Positions 33,710 to 45,147 of a DNA stretch of 64,000 nt are shown piece after piece (position 1 is the first letter of the stretch; the number at the start of each line of letters is the position of its first letter). The stretch is taken from contig OZ038382.1 of the NCBI GenBank assembly GCA_964036045.1, forward strand, positions 149,618,961 to 149,682,960. The letters are read 5' to 3'. The DNA is from Eutreptiella sp. 'Long Island Sound 2002' (lineage: Eukaryota; Euglenozoa; Euglenophyceae; Eutreptiales; Eutreptiaceae). A program made the position numbers and the translations under genes. The notes beneath the pieces are model-generated. The model had not been told where the DNA came from, ran no database searches, and worked only from the letters and a program-made list of their open reading frames with translations.

Positions 33710-35150
33710 TGATACCAAGATATGTTGGGCACCGAAGTATGTACTTAGATAACCAACTTGGGTCATGATGTCAATTGAGCAGAACGCTGAGATGTAAAGT
33801 GGCCACTTGACATCATGACGGCCCAAAAATGGTAAAATTGATGAAAAAACACGCAGAATGCATTTGAAATTCCCACAATTATATTACAATATCTCTGGCC
33901 TCAATTGAGTAGCCGGCAATTCCGTTCACACACTATGTCTTGATACCGTGGACGTTTGATTCCATGATTGGGGTCCACTTGGAGTGCCATGGATGGTTAC
34001 TTGCGCGGCTCCCCAAGTGGGCACGTGGAAAAATAGAAGAATGCAAATAACACACCCTGCTTGTAGTGCACCGCTTCGGGTGTGCTCTCCATGGGTCCTT
34101 GAGTGAAGGTTAGACTTTGGAGTGTTGGTTTGGGTTAGGAAGGGCTCCGCTTAATATGGGGTCCATTACCAGGTTGGTCTTGGAATAGTACACCCGCCAA
34201 ATGGGCACACGAAATGACCCATATTTGACCAACAACCCTACCCAGCCCTTATATGCCCAACCTAGTGGCCTAGGACCAAAGTATACATATATTCTTATGT
34301 AACGTTGGTCCTTGAACACACATGCAAGTGCTTGGGTTGAAAATCGACCTCAATTCGGAAAGTCAATTTTTGGCATGCAAGCACAAAGTGTGGCGAAGTG
34401 GGTTGTAATGGACCTATATGCACACTCCGGGGAAGGCAAGTGATATGACCCGGGTGTTAAGGCATGCAAAGAGGGAGATTCTACCAACTCAACATATTTC
34501 TACATGTACTTGGGCGCCAAGTACATGAGAATGCCCAAGTTTTGGAAAATCCGAAAAAATGTATGACCCTTTGGGCATTTTGAGTTGGGACCCAAAGGCC
34601 TCAATACGACGGTGATAGGGGCAAACCCTCATCAATAGTGCCTATGAGGCACATTAGGTCGCCCTAGGGGGCTTGAACCCGCGAATCCCTTGTCATTGGA
34701 CTTGGGGAATTAAAGCGCGTGTCGAGACTTTTCTTCACTGGAAAAATCGGCGACTTATGTCAAAAACTAGAGGAAAAAATTGCGGAACACTTGAAGGATA
34801 TTGCGCCGTTAAGTTCTCAAAAATTTACTTTATAAATTTGGCTTATCAGAGCTGTGGTACAGGCAACGCCGTCATTTGCGACTGCGACGACAGGCGCCTG
34901 TGGTGACCGATTAGACCCTGATTGGATGTTGATGAAATTCGATTACCAACATAAAATTGTTGGAATTCCTGATTGCCTGATGCCACTCACAGCAATTAAC
35001 GACGATGTCGGGAATCGAGAATTCTGCATCAACTGCAGACAGGGAAAACTTGGTATCTCAGCAGAAGAAGGCAAATACCTCAGAGACGTCATAAGGGTCC
35101 TTGTGGGGAGCCAAAGAGGCGGCCCCCACAGGCTGGTCAATCCCAAAATA
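33710..35150 (-). repeat. 5' LTR of Gypsy family 1
   Basis: About 1441 bp, collinear with 7465-8902 including the 12-bp-arm inverted repeat and the CATGTACTTGG palindrome. The outer end reads TA where the other copy has CA. It is followed by unrelated + strand integrase sequence. Confidence 0.8.
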
Positions 35151-35423
35151 CCTGTTTGCTATGCCCGAGGTAAAGGTTGAGGGGGAAATATATGATTGTA
35201 TTATCTCCGCCGGGGCCCGGCATAGCGGGTATATTGTGGCCGTTCCGGGTCAGATATCCAAGAAGAAGGACAAGAAGGACAAGCATGTAGTGGGTCTCCA
35301 TGCCAAGACCGTCACCCGAGCCATGACTAGGCATTGGCTGACAATTTTCCACGTGCCCACTGTGATTGGTAGCGACCGGGGGGGTCACTTTATGGGCTCC
35401 TAGCTCAAGAGCATGTGCAAGCC
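35151..35423 (+). pseudogene. Gypsy integrase core fragment (another element)
   Basis: Reads MPEVKVEGEIYDCIISAG, then YIVAVPGQISKKK, then VVGLHAKTVTRAMTRHW, and IGSDRGGHFMGS: the middle of a retroviral integrase core with the second catalytic aspartate (SDRG). A TAG at 35401 stands where a tryptophan or similar is usual; LKSMCK still follows. It is cut off by the LTR at 35150 on the left and by family X at 35424 on the right. Confidence 0.8.
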
Positions 35424-36222
35424 CAGGACACCGCACACACAACACAACACACCGTTCGGGCACACCGGTGAACAGGAGCCAAGTGGCCCAGGACACCGCA
35501 CACGCAAAACAACACACCGAGCGAGCACACCGGTGAACAGGAGCCAAGTGGCCAAGGACACCGCAGACGCAACACAGCAAACAGCGCGGGCACACCGGTG
35601 AACAGGAGCCAAGCGGCCCAGGACACTGCACACACGTAGGGCGGCTGAGGGACAGGAAAGAACCAACACTCCGTGGGTCGGACGCACTGGGGCGACCCAG
35701 CCGACCCACCGGGCCAGGGGCAGGAGCGGTACTCCAAGGCCACTGGTCCGAGCCCGACCAGGCTGCATCGGGGACCATGGCAAACGTCACCCGGAGCCAT
35801 TAAGAAACCAGTGACAGGCGACCCGGTACACAGTCCAGGAGGGGGTCGCCTGCCATGCAGAGTGGCCCCGCAACTCAAGCCACAAGGGTGAGGCGGTCGT
35901 ACCGTAGACTAGCGGGAGCAATACCCCTTGTGGTGAGAGATACTCCACACGGCTGGGCAGCCCCCAGAGCTGCTGCCCAAAGGAGGGGGCATGTGGCCCT
36001 ACCCATGGACACATGTGGGGACACCCTCCCACCCGGGACACATGGACCGGGTGGCCGCGACAATGCCTTCCCAAGCACAATTGGGGGCGGCTCAAGAGGC
36101 ACCTCACATAGGGCAGTGGGAGGGACAGGACGTCCCCTTGGTAAGACCTTCTTCCTGCAATGTTAAAAGAGGCATCCCGAGCTCCCGAAAATACCTACCT
36201 ACCTACCTCTCCTGTGGATGAA
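35424..36222 (+). repeat. Family X repeat, copy 1 (65-bp array plus unique tail)
   Basis: About 3.2 units of the 65-bp repeat (35424-35630), then a tail of about 590 bp ending GAGCTCCCGAAAATACC and (TACC)n. The tail is nearly the same as 39091-39669. It sits inside the integrase reading frame of the surrounding Gypsy fragment, and integrase residues expected between the two sides are missing. Confidence 0.85.
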
Positions 36223-36855
36223 CCATGGAAAGATTGCTCGGGATGCGGACACCATAACGAGTGAAGCGGATGCCATGGCGGCCAAGGTTTGCAAGTCCTT
36301 GCAAAATGAGCATGAGCAGAGGGCCAAGTACTTCAAGGAAGGCAAGATCCACAGGTACTCCCTCAAAGATACTGTTCGGTTGGAGCGCCATCGCAAGGAC
36401 GTGCTGACCCGGCATCGCCAGCAATCCTGGTATATGCTAGAGGTCATCGTGCACAAATGTGGACAAGATGTGTGTGACTGTATGCCGTCCTGGTGGGGGA
36501 CAAAAAGATCCTGGATCGGGACCATACACAACTCCAACCACGGGCGCCAGATCCCAGCGCGCAAGCGGTGAGGTTTGAGTTCACAGCGGGAGACCAAGAC
36601 TTCGACAATGACGGTGAGGAGTATGACCATACCGCGGAGTGCATCTTAACGGACAAGCTGGACCCCAGCACGCCGGGGGGGTGGCTATACAAGGTTCGTT
36701 GGAAAGGATTTGCCGCTTCGCGGGACTTATGGGAGCCTCCGAGCAGTTTCGTTCCGAGGTACACCACGGTGTGGCTGGACTATCTCAAGAACAAGGGAAT
36801 TAGTCTGGATGTCCAGAATGTCTTGGTGCATTTGATCATGCATGAACGGGATTGA
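36223..36855 (+). pseudogene. Gypsy integrase C-terminal part and chromodomain
   Basis: First frame: DADTITSEADAMAAKVCKSL, then AKYFKEGKIHRYSLKDTVRL, the usual stretch after the integrase core. After a frame change, the frame ending at 36855 has YDHTAECILTDK, then WLYKVRWKGFAASRDLWEPP and LDYLKNKG, a canonical chromodomain with its aromatic cage positions (Y, W, W). It belongs with the integrase fragment at 35151-35423. Confidence 0.85.
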
Positions 36856-37675
36856 GATAACTCTCCCTTAACCCTTGACACTATACTTGTTACTGCTTAA
36901 TTTGCCGCAGGAATGCACATACCATGGCTCAATGCATCCCAAGTACCCCCCGTCCCAGTTTCCTTGACATGAGATGACCATATGGAACCAAGATCAGTAT
37001 TGGACTGTGTCAATGCTTTTTGTGTGCACGGTCGGTCACCGCTTGCTCAGGAGATTCCCACGGATGAATATTTGTCAAGACCTACTCATTCTTCCTATTT
37101 TTTTGTTGGAGCCTCTGGTAAGTGCGTCAGCAGGAGCGACACCCCCGCTATATGGGATCCTTCGTGGACTTCTGGGTTGGAATTCCACACTTTGCGGGGG
37201 TATGAAGTTGATATTTTTTTGCTTTGCTCTTCCCAACCACATTGCTTTGTCGCTTTGGGTTTGCCACTCTCTGGAGCAATTCGACCTATTTGGAGGTTGC
37301 AGGACACAGTCGGGACCACTGTATGTGCTGGTTCTCTTCCAAAGTGCTATGTCTATTTTTAGCACAACACATGCTATTTTTAGTACACTTGTTCTATTTT
37401 GAGAACCCGTTCCCTCCAGCCCTGTTTCGCGTTTCGTCTGAATCCGCAGCCTCCTGATATGTGTCTTGGTTGCATTGGTGCGGTGCGTTTCCCTTCAGGG
37501 TCCCTCAGTTTCAAGATTTGAATTTTTTGTCTGTGCTATTTTTAGTAACAAATGTTACTCTTTTCAGTGCAACACTTTTATCTCATTTCTCCACATTGTG
37601 GGCACCCTGGGTCATGAGAACCAGATCCACGACCATGCTCTGCAAGCCGAACGCAATAGCGATGTTGGTTTCCGC
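36856..37675. other. Interval without recognised gene, probably 3' part of the chromodomain element
   Basis: T-rich sequence on the + strand with frames up to 142 codons that resemble nothing. No LTR pair could be matched. Confidence 0.4.
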
Positions 37676-37928
37676 TCATCTCGCATCTGGAGTCCGATTT
37701 GGAAAATTGGACCCCCCAAAGAAAAGAAATTGCGGAAAGTTCTTCTTTCCGAAGACAAAACAACAAAAAAAACCTTCTCCATTGTTTGTGTCTACGCTTG
37801 TCATGATGCGGTCCCATCTCCCCCCCCCTGCAAATGCCAATGTCTCCGGGAGGTGATCCATTGCTCTCATGTATCTTGGTGGGAGTGTGGGCATGCAAGA
37901 GGTTGTTGCTGTGCATGTCAGGCACCAT
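37676..37928 (+). repeat. 254-bp direct repeat R, left copy
   Basis: Begins TCATCTCGCATCTGGAGTCC and ends TGTCAGGCACCATA; roughly nine in ten bases match 39670-39921. It abuts the 65-bp array. Confidence 0.88.
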
Positions 37929-39090
37929 AACACAACACACCGAGCGGGCACACTGGTGAACAGGAGCCAAGTGGCCCAGGACACCGCACACGCAACACAA
38001 CACACCGGACGGGTGCACCGGTGAACAGGAGCCAAGTGGCCCAGGACACCGCACACGCAACACCACACACCGAGCGAGCACACCGGAGAACAGGAGCCAA
38101 GAGGCCCAGGACACCGCACACGCAAAGCAACACACCGAGCGGGCGCACCGGTGAACAGGAGCCAAGTGGCCCAGGACACCGCACACGCAACACAACACAC
38201 CGAGCGGGCGCACCGGTGAACGGGAGCCAAGTGGCCCGGGACACCGCACACGCAACACAACACACCGAGCGAGCACACCGGTGAACAGGAGCCAAGTGGC
38301 CCAGGACACCGCACACGCAACACAACACGCCCAGGGGGCGCACCGGTGAACAGGAGCCAAGTGGCCCAGGACACCGCACACGCAACACAACACACCGAGC
38401 GGGCACACCGGTGAACAGGAGCCAAGTGGCCCAGGACACCGCACACGCAACACAACACACCGAGCGAGCACACCGGTGAACAGGAGCCAAGAGGCCCAGG
38501 ACACCGCACGCGCAAAGCAACACACCGAGCGGGCGCACCGGTGAACAGGAGCCAAGTGGCCCAGGACACCGCACACGCAACACAACACACCCAGCGGGCG
38601 CACCGGTGAACGGGAGCCAAGTGGCCCGGGACACCGCACACGCAACACAACACACCGAGCGAGCACACCGGTGAACAGGAGCCAAGTGGCCCAGGACACC
38701 GCACACCCAACACAACACGCCCAGGGGGCGCACCGGTGAACAGGAGCCAAGTGGCCCAGGACACCGCACACGCAACACAACACACCGAGCGGGCACACCG
38801 GAGAACAGGAGCCAAGTGGCCCAGGACACAGCACACGCAACACAACACACCGAGCGAGCACACCGGTGAACAGGAGCCAAGTGGCCCAGGACACCGCACA
38901 CACAACACAACACACCCAGCGGGCGCACCGGTGAACGGGAGCCAAGTGGCCCAAAACACAGCACACGCAACACAACACACCGAGCGAGCACACAGGTGAA
39001 CAGGAGCCAAGTGGCCCAGGACACCGCAGACGCAACACAACAAACCACGCGGGCACACCGGTGAACAGGAGCCAAGTGGCCCAGGACACT
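37929..39090 (+). repeat. 65-bp tandem array, about 18 units, with a 390-bp higher-order repeat
   Basis: The unit contains CACCGGTGAACAGGAGCCAA and GTGGCCCAGGACACCGCACA. Variants (for example GAGGCCCAGG with CGCAAAGCAA at 38071 and 38461; GGTGAACGGGAG at 38216 and 38606) recur exactly 390 bp apart, so the array grew in blocks of six. All three - strand frames stay open for about 500 codons each because the unit lacks stops in any frame. Confidence 0.95.
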
Positions 39091-39669
39091 GCACACACGT
39101 AGGGCGGCTGAGGGACGGGAAAGAATCAACACCCCATGGGTCGGACACACTGGGGCGACCCAGCCGACCCACCGGGCCAGTGGCAGGAGCAGTCTCCAAG
39201 GCCACTGGTCCGAGCCAGACCAGGCTGCATCGGGGACCATGGCAAACGTCACCCGGAGCCATGGAAGCAACCGGTGACAGGCGAGCCGGTACACAGTCCA
39301 GGAGGGGGTCGCCTGCCAAGCAGAGTGGCCCCGCAACTCAAGCCACAAGGGTGAGGCGGTCGTACCATAGACTAGCGGGAGCAATACCCCTTGTGGTGAG
39401 AGATACTCCACACGGCTGAGCAGCCCCCAGAGCTGCCGCCCAAAGGAGGGGGCATGTGGCCCTACCCATGGACACATGTGGGGACACCCTCCCACCTGGG
39501 ACACATGGACCTGGTGGCCGCGACAATGCCTTCCCAAGCGCATTTGGGAGCGGCTCAAGAGGCACCTGACATAGGGCAGTGGGAGGGACAGGACGTCCCC
39601 TTGGTGAGACCTTCTTCCTGCATCGTCAAAGGAGGCATCCCGAGCTCCCGAAGGTACCTACCTACCTAC
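39091..39669 (+). repeat. Family X tail, copy 2
   Basis: Matches 35631-36217. It ends GAGCTCCCGAAGG and then (TACC)n, directly followed by the second copy of R. Confidence 0.88.
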
Positions 39670-39921
39670 CTCATCTCGCATCTGGAGTCCGATTTGGAAA
39701 ATCGGACCCCCCAAAGAAAACAAATTTCGGAAAGTTCTTCTTTCCAAAGACAAAACAACAAAAAAACCTTCTGCATTGTTTGTGTCTACGCTTGTCATGA
39801 TGCAGTGTCATGCCCCCCCCCCTGCAAATGCCAATGTCTCCGGGAGGTGATCCATTGCTCTCATGTATCTTCGTGGGAGTGTGGGCATGCAAGGGGTTGT
39901 TGCTGTGCATGTCAGGCACCA
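39670..39921 (+). repeat. 254-bp direct repeat R, right copy
   Basis: Same start and end as 37676-37928, so R flanks family X with no extra bases on either side. Confidence 0.88.
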
Positions 39922-40128
39922 TATACCCTTTTGTGGTCTTTTTATGTAGACCGGTCGACGACGTACCTTTTGTCTATCTTTGATCCTCCGAGCCTATGTT
40001 TATAGGTTTAGTGGCGTCAGAAGGGAGGTCAATGTTTTGAGTTCTTTCATCCCCTCCCATTATTTGGGCGGCTGGCCACGGTGTCTGTGGTACCCTCGCC
40101 CATTTGATTCGGGCCCCGCGTCGTTTGA
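39922..40128. other. Short unique interval
   Basis: No gene or repeat recognised before the 11-bp array. Confidence 0.4.
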
Positions 40129-40595
40129 CGTCATCCTGACGCCATCCTGACGCTAAATTATCCTGACGCCTTTCTGACGCCACCCTGACGTCTTCCTGAC
40201 GCATCCTGACGCATTCTGACGCCATCCCGACGCCTACACCACTACCCTGACACACCTGCAACGCCTGCCTGACGCCATCCTGACGCATCCTGACGCCATC
40301 CTGGCGCCATCCTGACGCCATCCTGACACATCCTGGCGCGTTCCTGACGCAATTTGACAATCCTGACGTTCCCTGACGCCATCTGGACGCCATCCTGACG
40401 CTTTCCTCACACTTTCCTGACGTCATCCTGACGCCATCCTGACGCCAGCCGAACGCTACCCTGACGCTTCCTGACGCATACGTGAACCATTCCTGACGCC
40501 ATCCTGACGCCATCCTGAAGCCATCCTGATACCATCCTGACGCCTCCCTGAAGCCATCCTGACGCATCCTGACGACATCCTGACGCACCCCGGCC
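40129..40595 (+). repeat. 11-bp minisatellite, first block
   Basis: Unit CATCCTGACGC with many 10- to 12-base variants. On the - strand it yields Trp/Arg/Gln/Gly-rich frames, which are artefacts. Confidence 0.93.
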
Positions 40596-40626
40596 CTCAT
40601 CTAGCTCGGGGCCCCAACCTAACATT

Positions 40627-40655
40627 TGTGTGTAACCCTAACCCTAACCCTAACC
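40627..40655 (+). repeat. Interstitial telomere-like repeat (CCCTAA)n
   Basis: Four tandem units, between the two blocks of the 11-bp minisatellite. Confidence 0.85.
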
Positions 40656-40802
40656 TCAGTTAATTTGTTGCAAAAATCGTTTAGTTCGGTGAAAAAATCA
40701 TCCTTTTGCCAACCAAGGAACCTATTCTATTTCTGAAGCTTATCAATCATGTTGCTTTTTTCAGCCCATGCTTTTGCCAATGCAAAATAGGTTTCAATCT
40801 AC

Positions 40803-41035
40803 ATTCCTGACGCTCCCTGACGCCATCCTGATGCTATTCTGCCGTTTTCCTGACGCCGTCCTGACGCATCCTGACGCAATGTGACGCCATCCTGATGCCA
40901 AACTACCCATCATCCTGACGGCATCCTGACGGCGATCCTGAAGCATCCTGACGCCATCCTGACGCCATCCTGATGCCATCCTAACGTCATCCTGACGCTA
41001 TCCTGACGCCATCCTGACGCCATCGTGATGTCTCT
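40803..41035 (+). repeat. 11-bp minisatellite, second block
   Basis: Same CATCCTGACGC unit as 40129-40595, separated from it by the telomere-like repeat and about 150 bp of AT-rich sequence. Confidence 0.92.
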
Positions 41036-42863
41036 ACGTCGCAGGGCCGGAATCAAATAAGGGGAGCGCCAGGGGGACAGCCGGGATGCCTCCGTCCCCT
41101 TTATGTCTTTCTGAGCAGGTGACAATGCTGTGGGCAGGGGAGTGAAGCCGGTTCAGAGCGCGTTTGGCTGCACTGTTCTTATTTCAGCAATTTAGCGATT
41201 GCAGCGATTCGGGGTATAATTTCACGAGAATTCCGAAATTATACTATCTATAATTGACAGGATGAAGGATTGGACTTTTCTGGTTCAGATCTCGCCTGGT
41301 GTGTGTGCGCGCGCCCTTCTCGTGTTCCTGATGGTGTGACCTTGCTCTCTGTTCTTCAATGCGGGCCGATTGTCTGAAAAGTCTTCCCAACGGGTGCTAA
41401 TAGTGTTAGATTCCCAACCTGTTGCTGAAATAGATGCAAACCGGAAGCTAGGGCAACTCCAGTGGATGATAGAAGGCCCGGACTTAGTATCTGGCCAAAC
41501 CCTGGTGTGGTGCCTCCGCCCACACCGGCAGGCCCGGTAAAAAGGGATTGGTACGCGTCAATGGGCGCATCTGCTTCGGCATTTGCCACGCCTACGTGTA
41601 TGGGGGATCACTAGTCCCCTGAAGCTGGAGAAGCCCTAATGGAAGAGGAGTGAAGTGGAAGTGGCTGAGGTAGGCGCCCCAGGCGGGAAGAAAGTAATTC
41701 GGTCATTGCTCCGCCATAAATGTCTCCTAATTTTCTTCTTTGTCCCTTGTTTGCCTTCCGTTTGAGTCATGATAAATCAATCATTGGAGATGGCGTGTGT
41801 GAAACATGCTGTGTGCACGTTCAAGGGGTAGACATGCTAAAGATGGTGAATGGCACTTATGCTAATGTTTGACGCTACCCTCTCATTGGGGTGTTGCTGG
41901 TTCACTTCATTGATCTCCAAGAAGTGTCTGAATGACGATTTCCTATCATTCGTCGAACACGAGTGGTGATCCACTATCCCTCTCTTGTGAGCATGCAGTA
42001 GGGCATGAGTTCAGCTAATTTGGCCATTGGGTAGAGGGATAATGTTCGATCAAGGTTGTGGATTCTCACTTTAAGTGCATGCATGCTCTCATGGGTCATG
42101 GCTAGGCAAAAGTCTCTCTCCATATGCATGCTGACATGGGTTTTGGCCAGGCTACGCTCTCTCGATTGGGTTCTGGTGAGGTTATCTCTCTCCGGCCATG
42201 GATTGGTTAGGTTCTCTCGTGGGCATGGACTGGTGAGGGTCTCTCTCTCAGGGCATGGACTGGGGCGGGACCATCTCTGTTAAGGCCTGGATTGGCGCGG
42301 GACTATCCCTCTTTGAGTTGGGACTATCTCTCCTTGGGATAGGACAATCTCACCATGGACGTGCTCTCATTGGATCCGGGATATCTCTGCATGTGCAATC
42401 ACTCTGCGGGCCGGGTCCAGGTCTCTTCATGTGACCCGGGGCAGCCTCTTACCCAATCTCTCTCTAACTAGCATGCATTGAATTGGTTCGGTATCACACA
42501 AACATGCAGATAGACAATACTGATTTCACATGTCCATGTATGGATGGTTTCTAATGCACATGATGATTTGTGTTTGCTAATGCTTTCGGTTCCCAAGCAA
42601 CTAGGCACCAGGTGAGGGGACTGAGTGGCATGTCCAAGCATGTGAAGGCATGTGGTATATGTTGTTTGTTGGCTTTGCACTGTAAGCATGCTTCTGGTTC
42701 GCGACACTCTAACCGCAGAAGCCCAGCAATTGGTATGTAGCATACACTAAACAGGTGAGGTTTGGCCGGCTGGCCCATCTTGATGCCTTGTTCTCGAGCC
42801 GCAAGTAGATCCCCCAAGTTTATTCACTTGCTGGCCATTGTGTATGATATTGCTGAGTAATAG
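41036..42863. other. Interval without recognised gene; degenerate ~30-bp minisatellite at 42090-42300
   Basis: Around 42090-42300 the phrase GGGCATGGACTGG with TCTCTCTC recurs at about 30-bp steps. A 77-codon - strand frame at 41356-41589 is unrecognised. Confidence 0.45.
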
Positions 42864-43089
42864 GCGACTGGCGCTCGGTGTGAAGTACGGAGGCATTGCC
42901 AGCATGATATGCCTGCCCCTGAATGGAGCAGTTTCTTGTCCATCGTTGATGGCTCTCTGAACTCCATATTGGTGAGTGACCTTGACAAAGAGGTGCTCAA
43001 GGAGTTGATGGCCGGCAATCGAGGGCTTACTTCCCTGAATCTCAAGAAGAGATCGGGGTATTCTTCGGTCACCACTACAGCAGTCCCTA
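42864..43089 (+). pseudogene. Older + strand reading frame, left half, disrupted by the 18-kb element
   Basis: Frame 0 is open from after the TAG at 42861 and has an ATG at 42909. It runs into the CCCTA target duplication at 43085-43089. Removing the 18-kb element and one CCCTA joins it in frame to 61375-61577 (AVP joined to TPVADAND). Function is not recognised; because the sequence beyond 61610 looks like Gypsy pol, this is probably an older retroelement polyprotein. Confidence 0.6.
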
Positions 43090-44099
43090 TGTCATCTCGG
43101 TGTCTATTTGTGGTGGTGATATTGGTGAAGTGACACACACATCCCACTTTTGCAAAATAAAATCCACCAAGGTTCCCGAATGCACCCAATGCACAATGGA
43201 GGTCACGAGGTATACCGCAAAGGCCAAATTCAAATCCACTTCTGGATTATTGATAAAATAATGTCATCTTGTGCTTATCTACAAAGGAGGCAACACAAAG
43301 ATAAGCACATTCCTACCAAACACGAAGACATGAGAACGAAATCAATACTCAATTCAACACAAAGCTACATAACAAATGATTCCAAAAAGGAATAAACTCA
43401 AAACAATATCAAAGCAAATTCAACCAACAAAGTAAACCATCAAGACATGAAAGGATACCAACACCAAAACACACAAAGAGGACAAGAGGAGAAGAGAAGC
43501 AAGCATTGTGATGACAACATGCCCCACATCACAATGCAACAAACATCCACGCAAACTACAATATAGGCTTGCAAACTCCAAACAATTCATACATCTCAAA
43601 ATGAATTTGGGGAGAGAAAGCCAAACATAACTCAAGCAAACATGACACATCAAAACCTCAATATCTCAAAGACCATGAAGCCATCACCTCTATCTAAGAT
43701 GATTACTACTCTAACGACTAATCATGGCACATAACTGAAGGTCCTTCGATGATACCAAGGGAGATTGACCAAGAATCACCAACTGAATCGTGCATGACCC
43801 AACCAAACAGGATCTCCCTTATCAGCTAAATCTAATTGTCGTTGCCCCTCAATCTCCCAACATACGGCCATGAAACTCTGGTGTCTACTCGGCCTAAACA
43901 CAAATCCGTGACAGAGACTAATAATTCACCAAATTATTTGTCTACATAGAACACATCGTTCACGCTCTGTGAATGATTGTCTAACAATTCCTTCTGCTCC
44001 TCCTCGGCGTCGCGTCGTGCATTTGCGACTGTTCTTCTGTCTGTCAGTCTGTCTGTCTGGGCGTCTGTGGACCAACAGAGATATTCCAGCCCTATTGCA
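43090..44099 (-). repeat. 3' LTR of Gypsy family 2
   Basis: 1010 bp, TG...CA, same length as the right copy. It holds the primer-complementary stretch ATCTTGTGCTTATC (+ strand, 43266-43279). Confidence 0.95.
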
Positions 44100-44110
44100 C
44101 TCCCCTCCCA
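44100..44110 (-). other. Polypurine tract next to 3' LTR
   Basis: - strand TGGGAGGGGAG directly before LTR start TGCAATAGG. The surrounding 19 nt CACTCCCCTCCCAAGCTGG (44098-44116) recur at 51606-51624. Confidence 0.85.
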
Positions 44111-44204
44111 AGCTGGACACCAGGCTGTACAGCTGAACAACCCTCTGATAGGGCTGGACATAGCCGTGTCCATCCTGTACCAGACGCAGACATTGCCCGG
44201 ACCC

Positions 44205-44395
44205 TGCAGGGGGGGGGGGGGGGGGGTCCAGTCTGCACCTAATAGACACTGTCTGGACACTGCAGGGGGGGGGGTCCAGTCTGCACCCAGTAGACACTGT
44301 CTGGACACTGCAGGGGGGGGGGGTCCAGTCTGCACCCAGTAGACACTGTCTGGACACTGCAGGGGGGGGGGGCTCCAGTCTGCAGAAAAAAGACA
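44205..44395. repeat. G-run tandem repeat, about 47 bp, 4 units
   Basis: GTCCAGTCTGCACC, then TAGACACTGTCTGGACACTG, then a G run of 8-17, repeated. Located in the 3' untranslated part of the family 2 element. Confidence 0.85.
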
Positions 44396-44419
44396 CTCAG
44401 CTTGAACATGCAGAATACT

Positions 44420-44665
44420 GTCTGTCTGTCACTCCTGCAGCCTGCCTGTGATGTCTGTGGCCTGTCTGTGATGCCTGTGGCCTGCCTGCAATGCCTCTGG
44501 CCTGTCTGTGATGTCTGTGGTCTATCTGCGATGCCTGCAGCCCGTCTGCGCTGCCTGCATGCCTGCAGCCTGTCTGCGAGATGCCTGCAGTCTGTCTGCG
44601 ATGCCTGCAGCCTGTCTGTGATGTCTGCAGCCTGTCTGCGATGCCTGCTGCGAAGCGTCTGTACG
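44420..44665. repeat. CTG-rich degenerate tandem repeat
   Basis: GCCTGTCTGYGATGYCTG with variants at about 20-25-bp steps. Non-coding. Confidence 0.75.
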
Positions 44666-45147
44666 GGACGTCGGCCTGAGAATATCCATTGCCTCCTGTC
44701 AGTGATCCAGGTGCGGGGGGGCGGAGGGGTGGCGTCAGCACAAAGCAAAAATCTGCAAATCCATGCTGAAGGCGGCCCCCAGTCCGCTCACTCTGACAGC
44801 TGACTAGATATGTACAAAGCCCTCATCGAACTCATTGAATTAAATTAGGATTCCGCTGACGTTGTCTCCCGAATTCAGATCCACGCTCTGCCCCTGAGAG
44901 GAAAAACAGAAATACATGCACGACAGACACACAGGGAACTCCGCGAACTGCAAATGAAACATAACACCACCAAGGATCATGGAGAAGGAGAGGGGGGGGG
45001 GGGGGGTGCTACTCGCGCACTAAAAGGCATTCCACATCCCTGAGGATGGGCCCTACCTGCCATCGGTAGGGGGAAAAAATAGAAACAAATAAGAGATCTC
45101 TCCAATGATCCGAGGGGGGGGGGGTATAGACTCAGCCCTTGAACCTG
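44666..45147. other. Non-coding 3' region of family 2 with long G runs
   Basis: G runs at 44993-45006 and 45115-45124. No gene. Confidence 0.5.

Larger units (their letters stand above)
7465..35150 (-). mobile_element. Old Ty3/Gypsy LTR retrotransposon (family 1), split by a 12.5-kb insertion
   Basis: Reading leftwards: 5' LTR 33710-35150, leader, gag 32305-29323, protease, [insertion 28838-16348], rest of protease, linker, RT, RNase H, integrase, chromodomain, PPT, 3' LTR 8902-7465. Without the insertion it is about 15.2 kb. Continuity across the insertion is shown by the protease: the active-site D codon (29071-29073) and the later YPF motif (near 16335) are about 83 residues apart once the insertion is removed, the same spacing as in the 43-61 kb element. 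Pol stays in one frame from 16164 to 11101 apart from scattered TGA, TAA and TAG codons, and catalytic residues are lost, so it is dead. No 5-bp target duplication is visible at 7460 and 35151. Confidence 0.82.

Noticed and set aside
33710-33722. Standard initiator-Met-tRNA primer site in family 1
   Set aside because: Only TGGTATCA matches and the 3' LTR copy shows similar bases at the same edge, so LTR end and primer site cannot be separated; left undecided rather than annotated.
33008-33826. 272-codon - strand frame
   Set aside because: Crosses the LTR/leader boundary, so it cannot be a conserved gene of the element; no family resemblance.
7460-35155. Target-site duplication for family 1
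   Set aside because: Flanks (ATCGA and CCTGT) do not match; absent or lost.
37578-39558. Three - strand frames of 506-547 codons
   Set aside because: They are products of the stop-free 65-bp repeat and overlap each other in all three frames.
40129-41035. Trp/Arg/Gln/Gly-rich frames on the - strand
   Set aside because: Generated by the 11-bp minisatellite.
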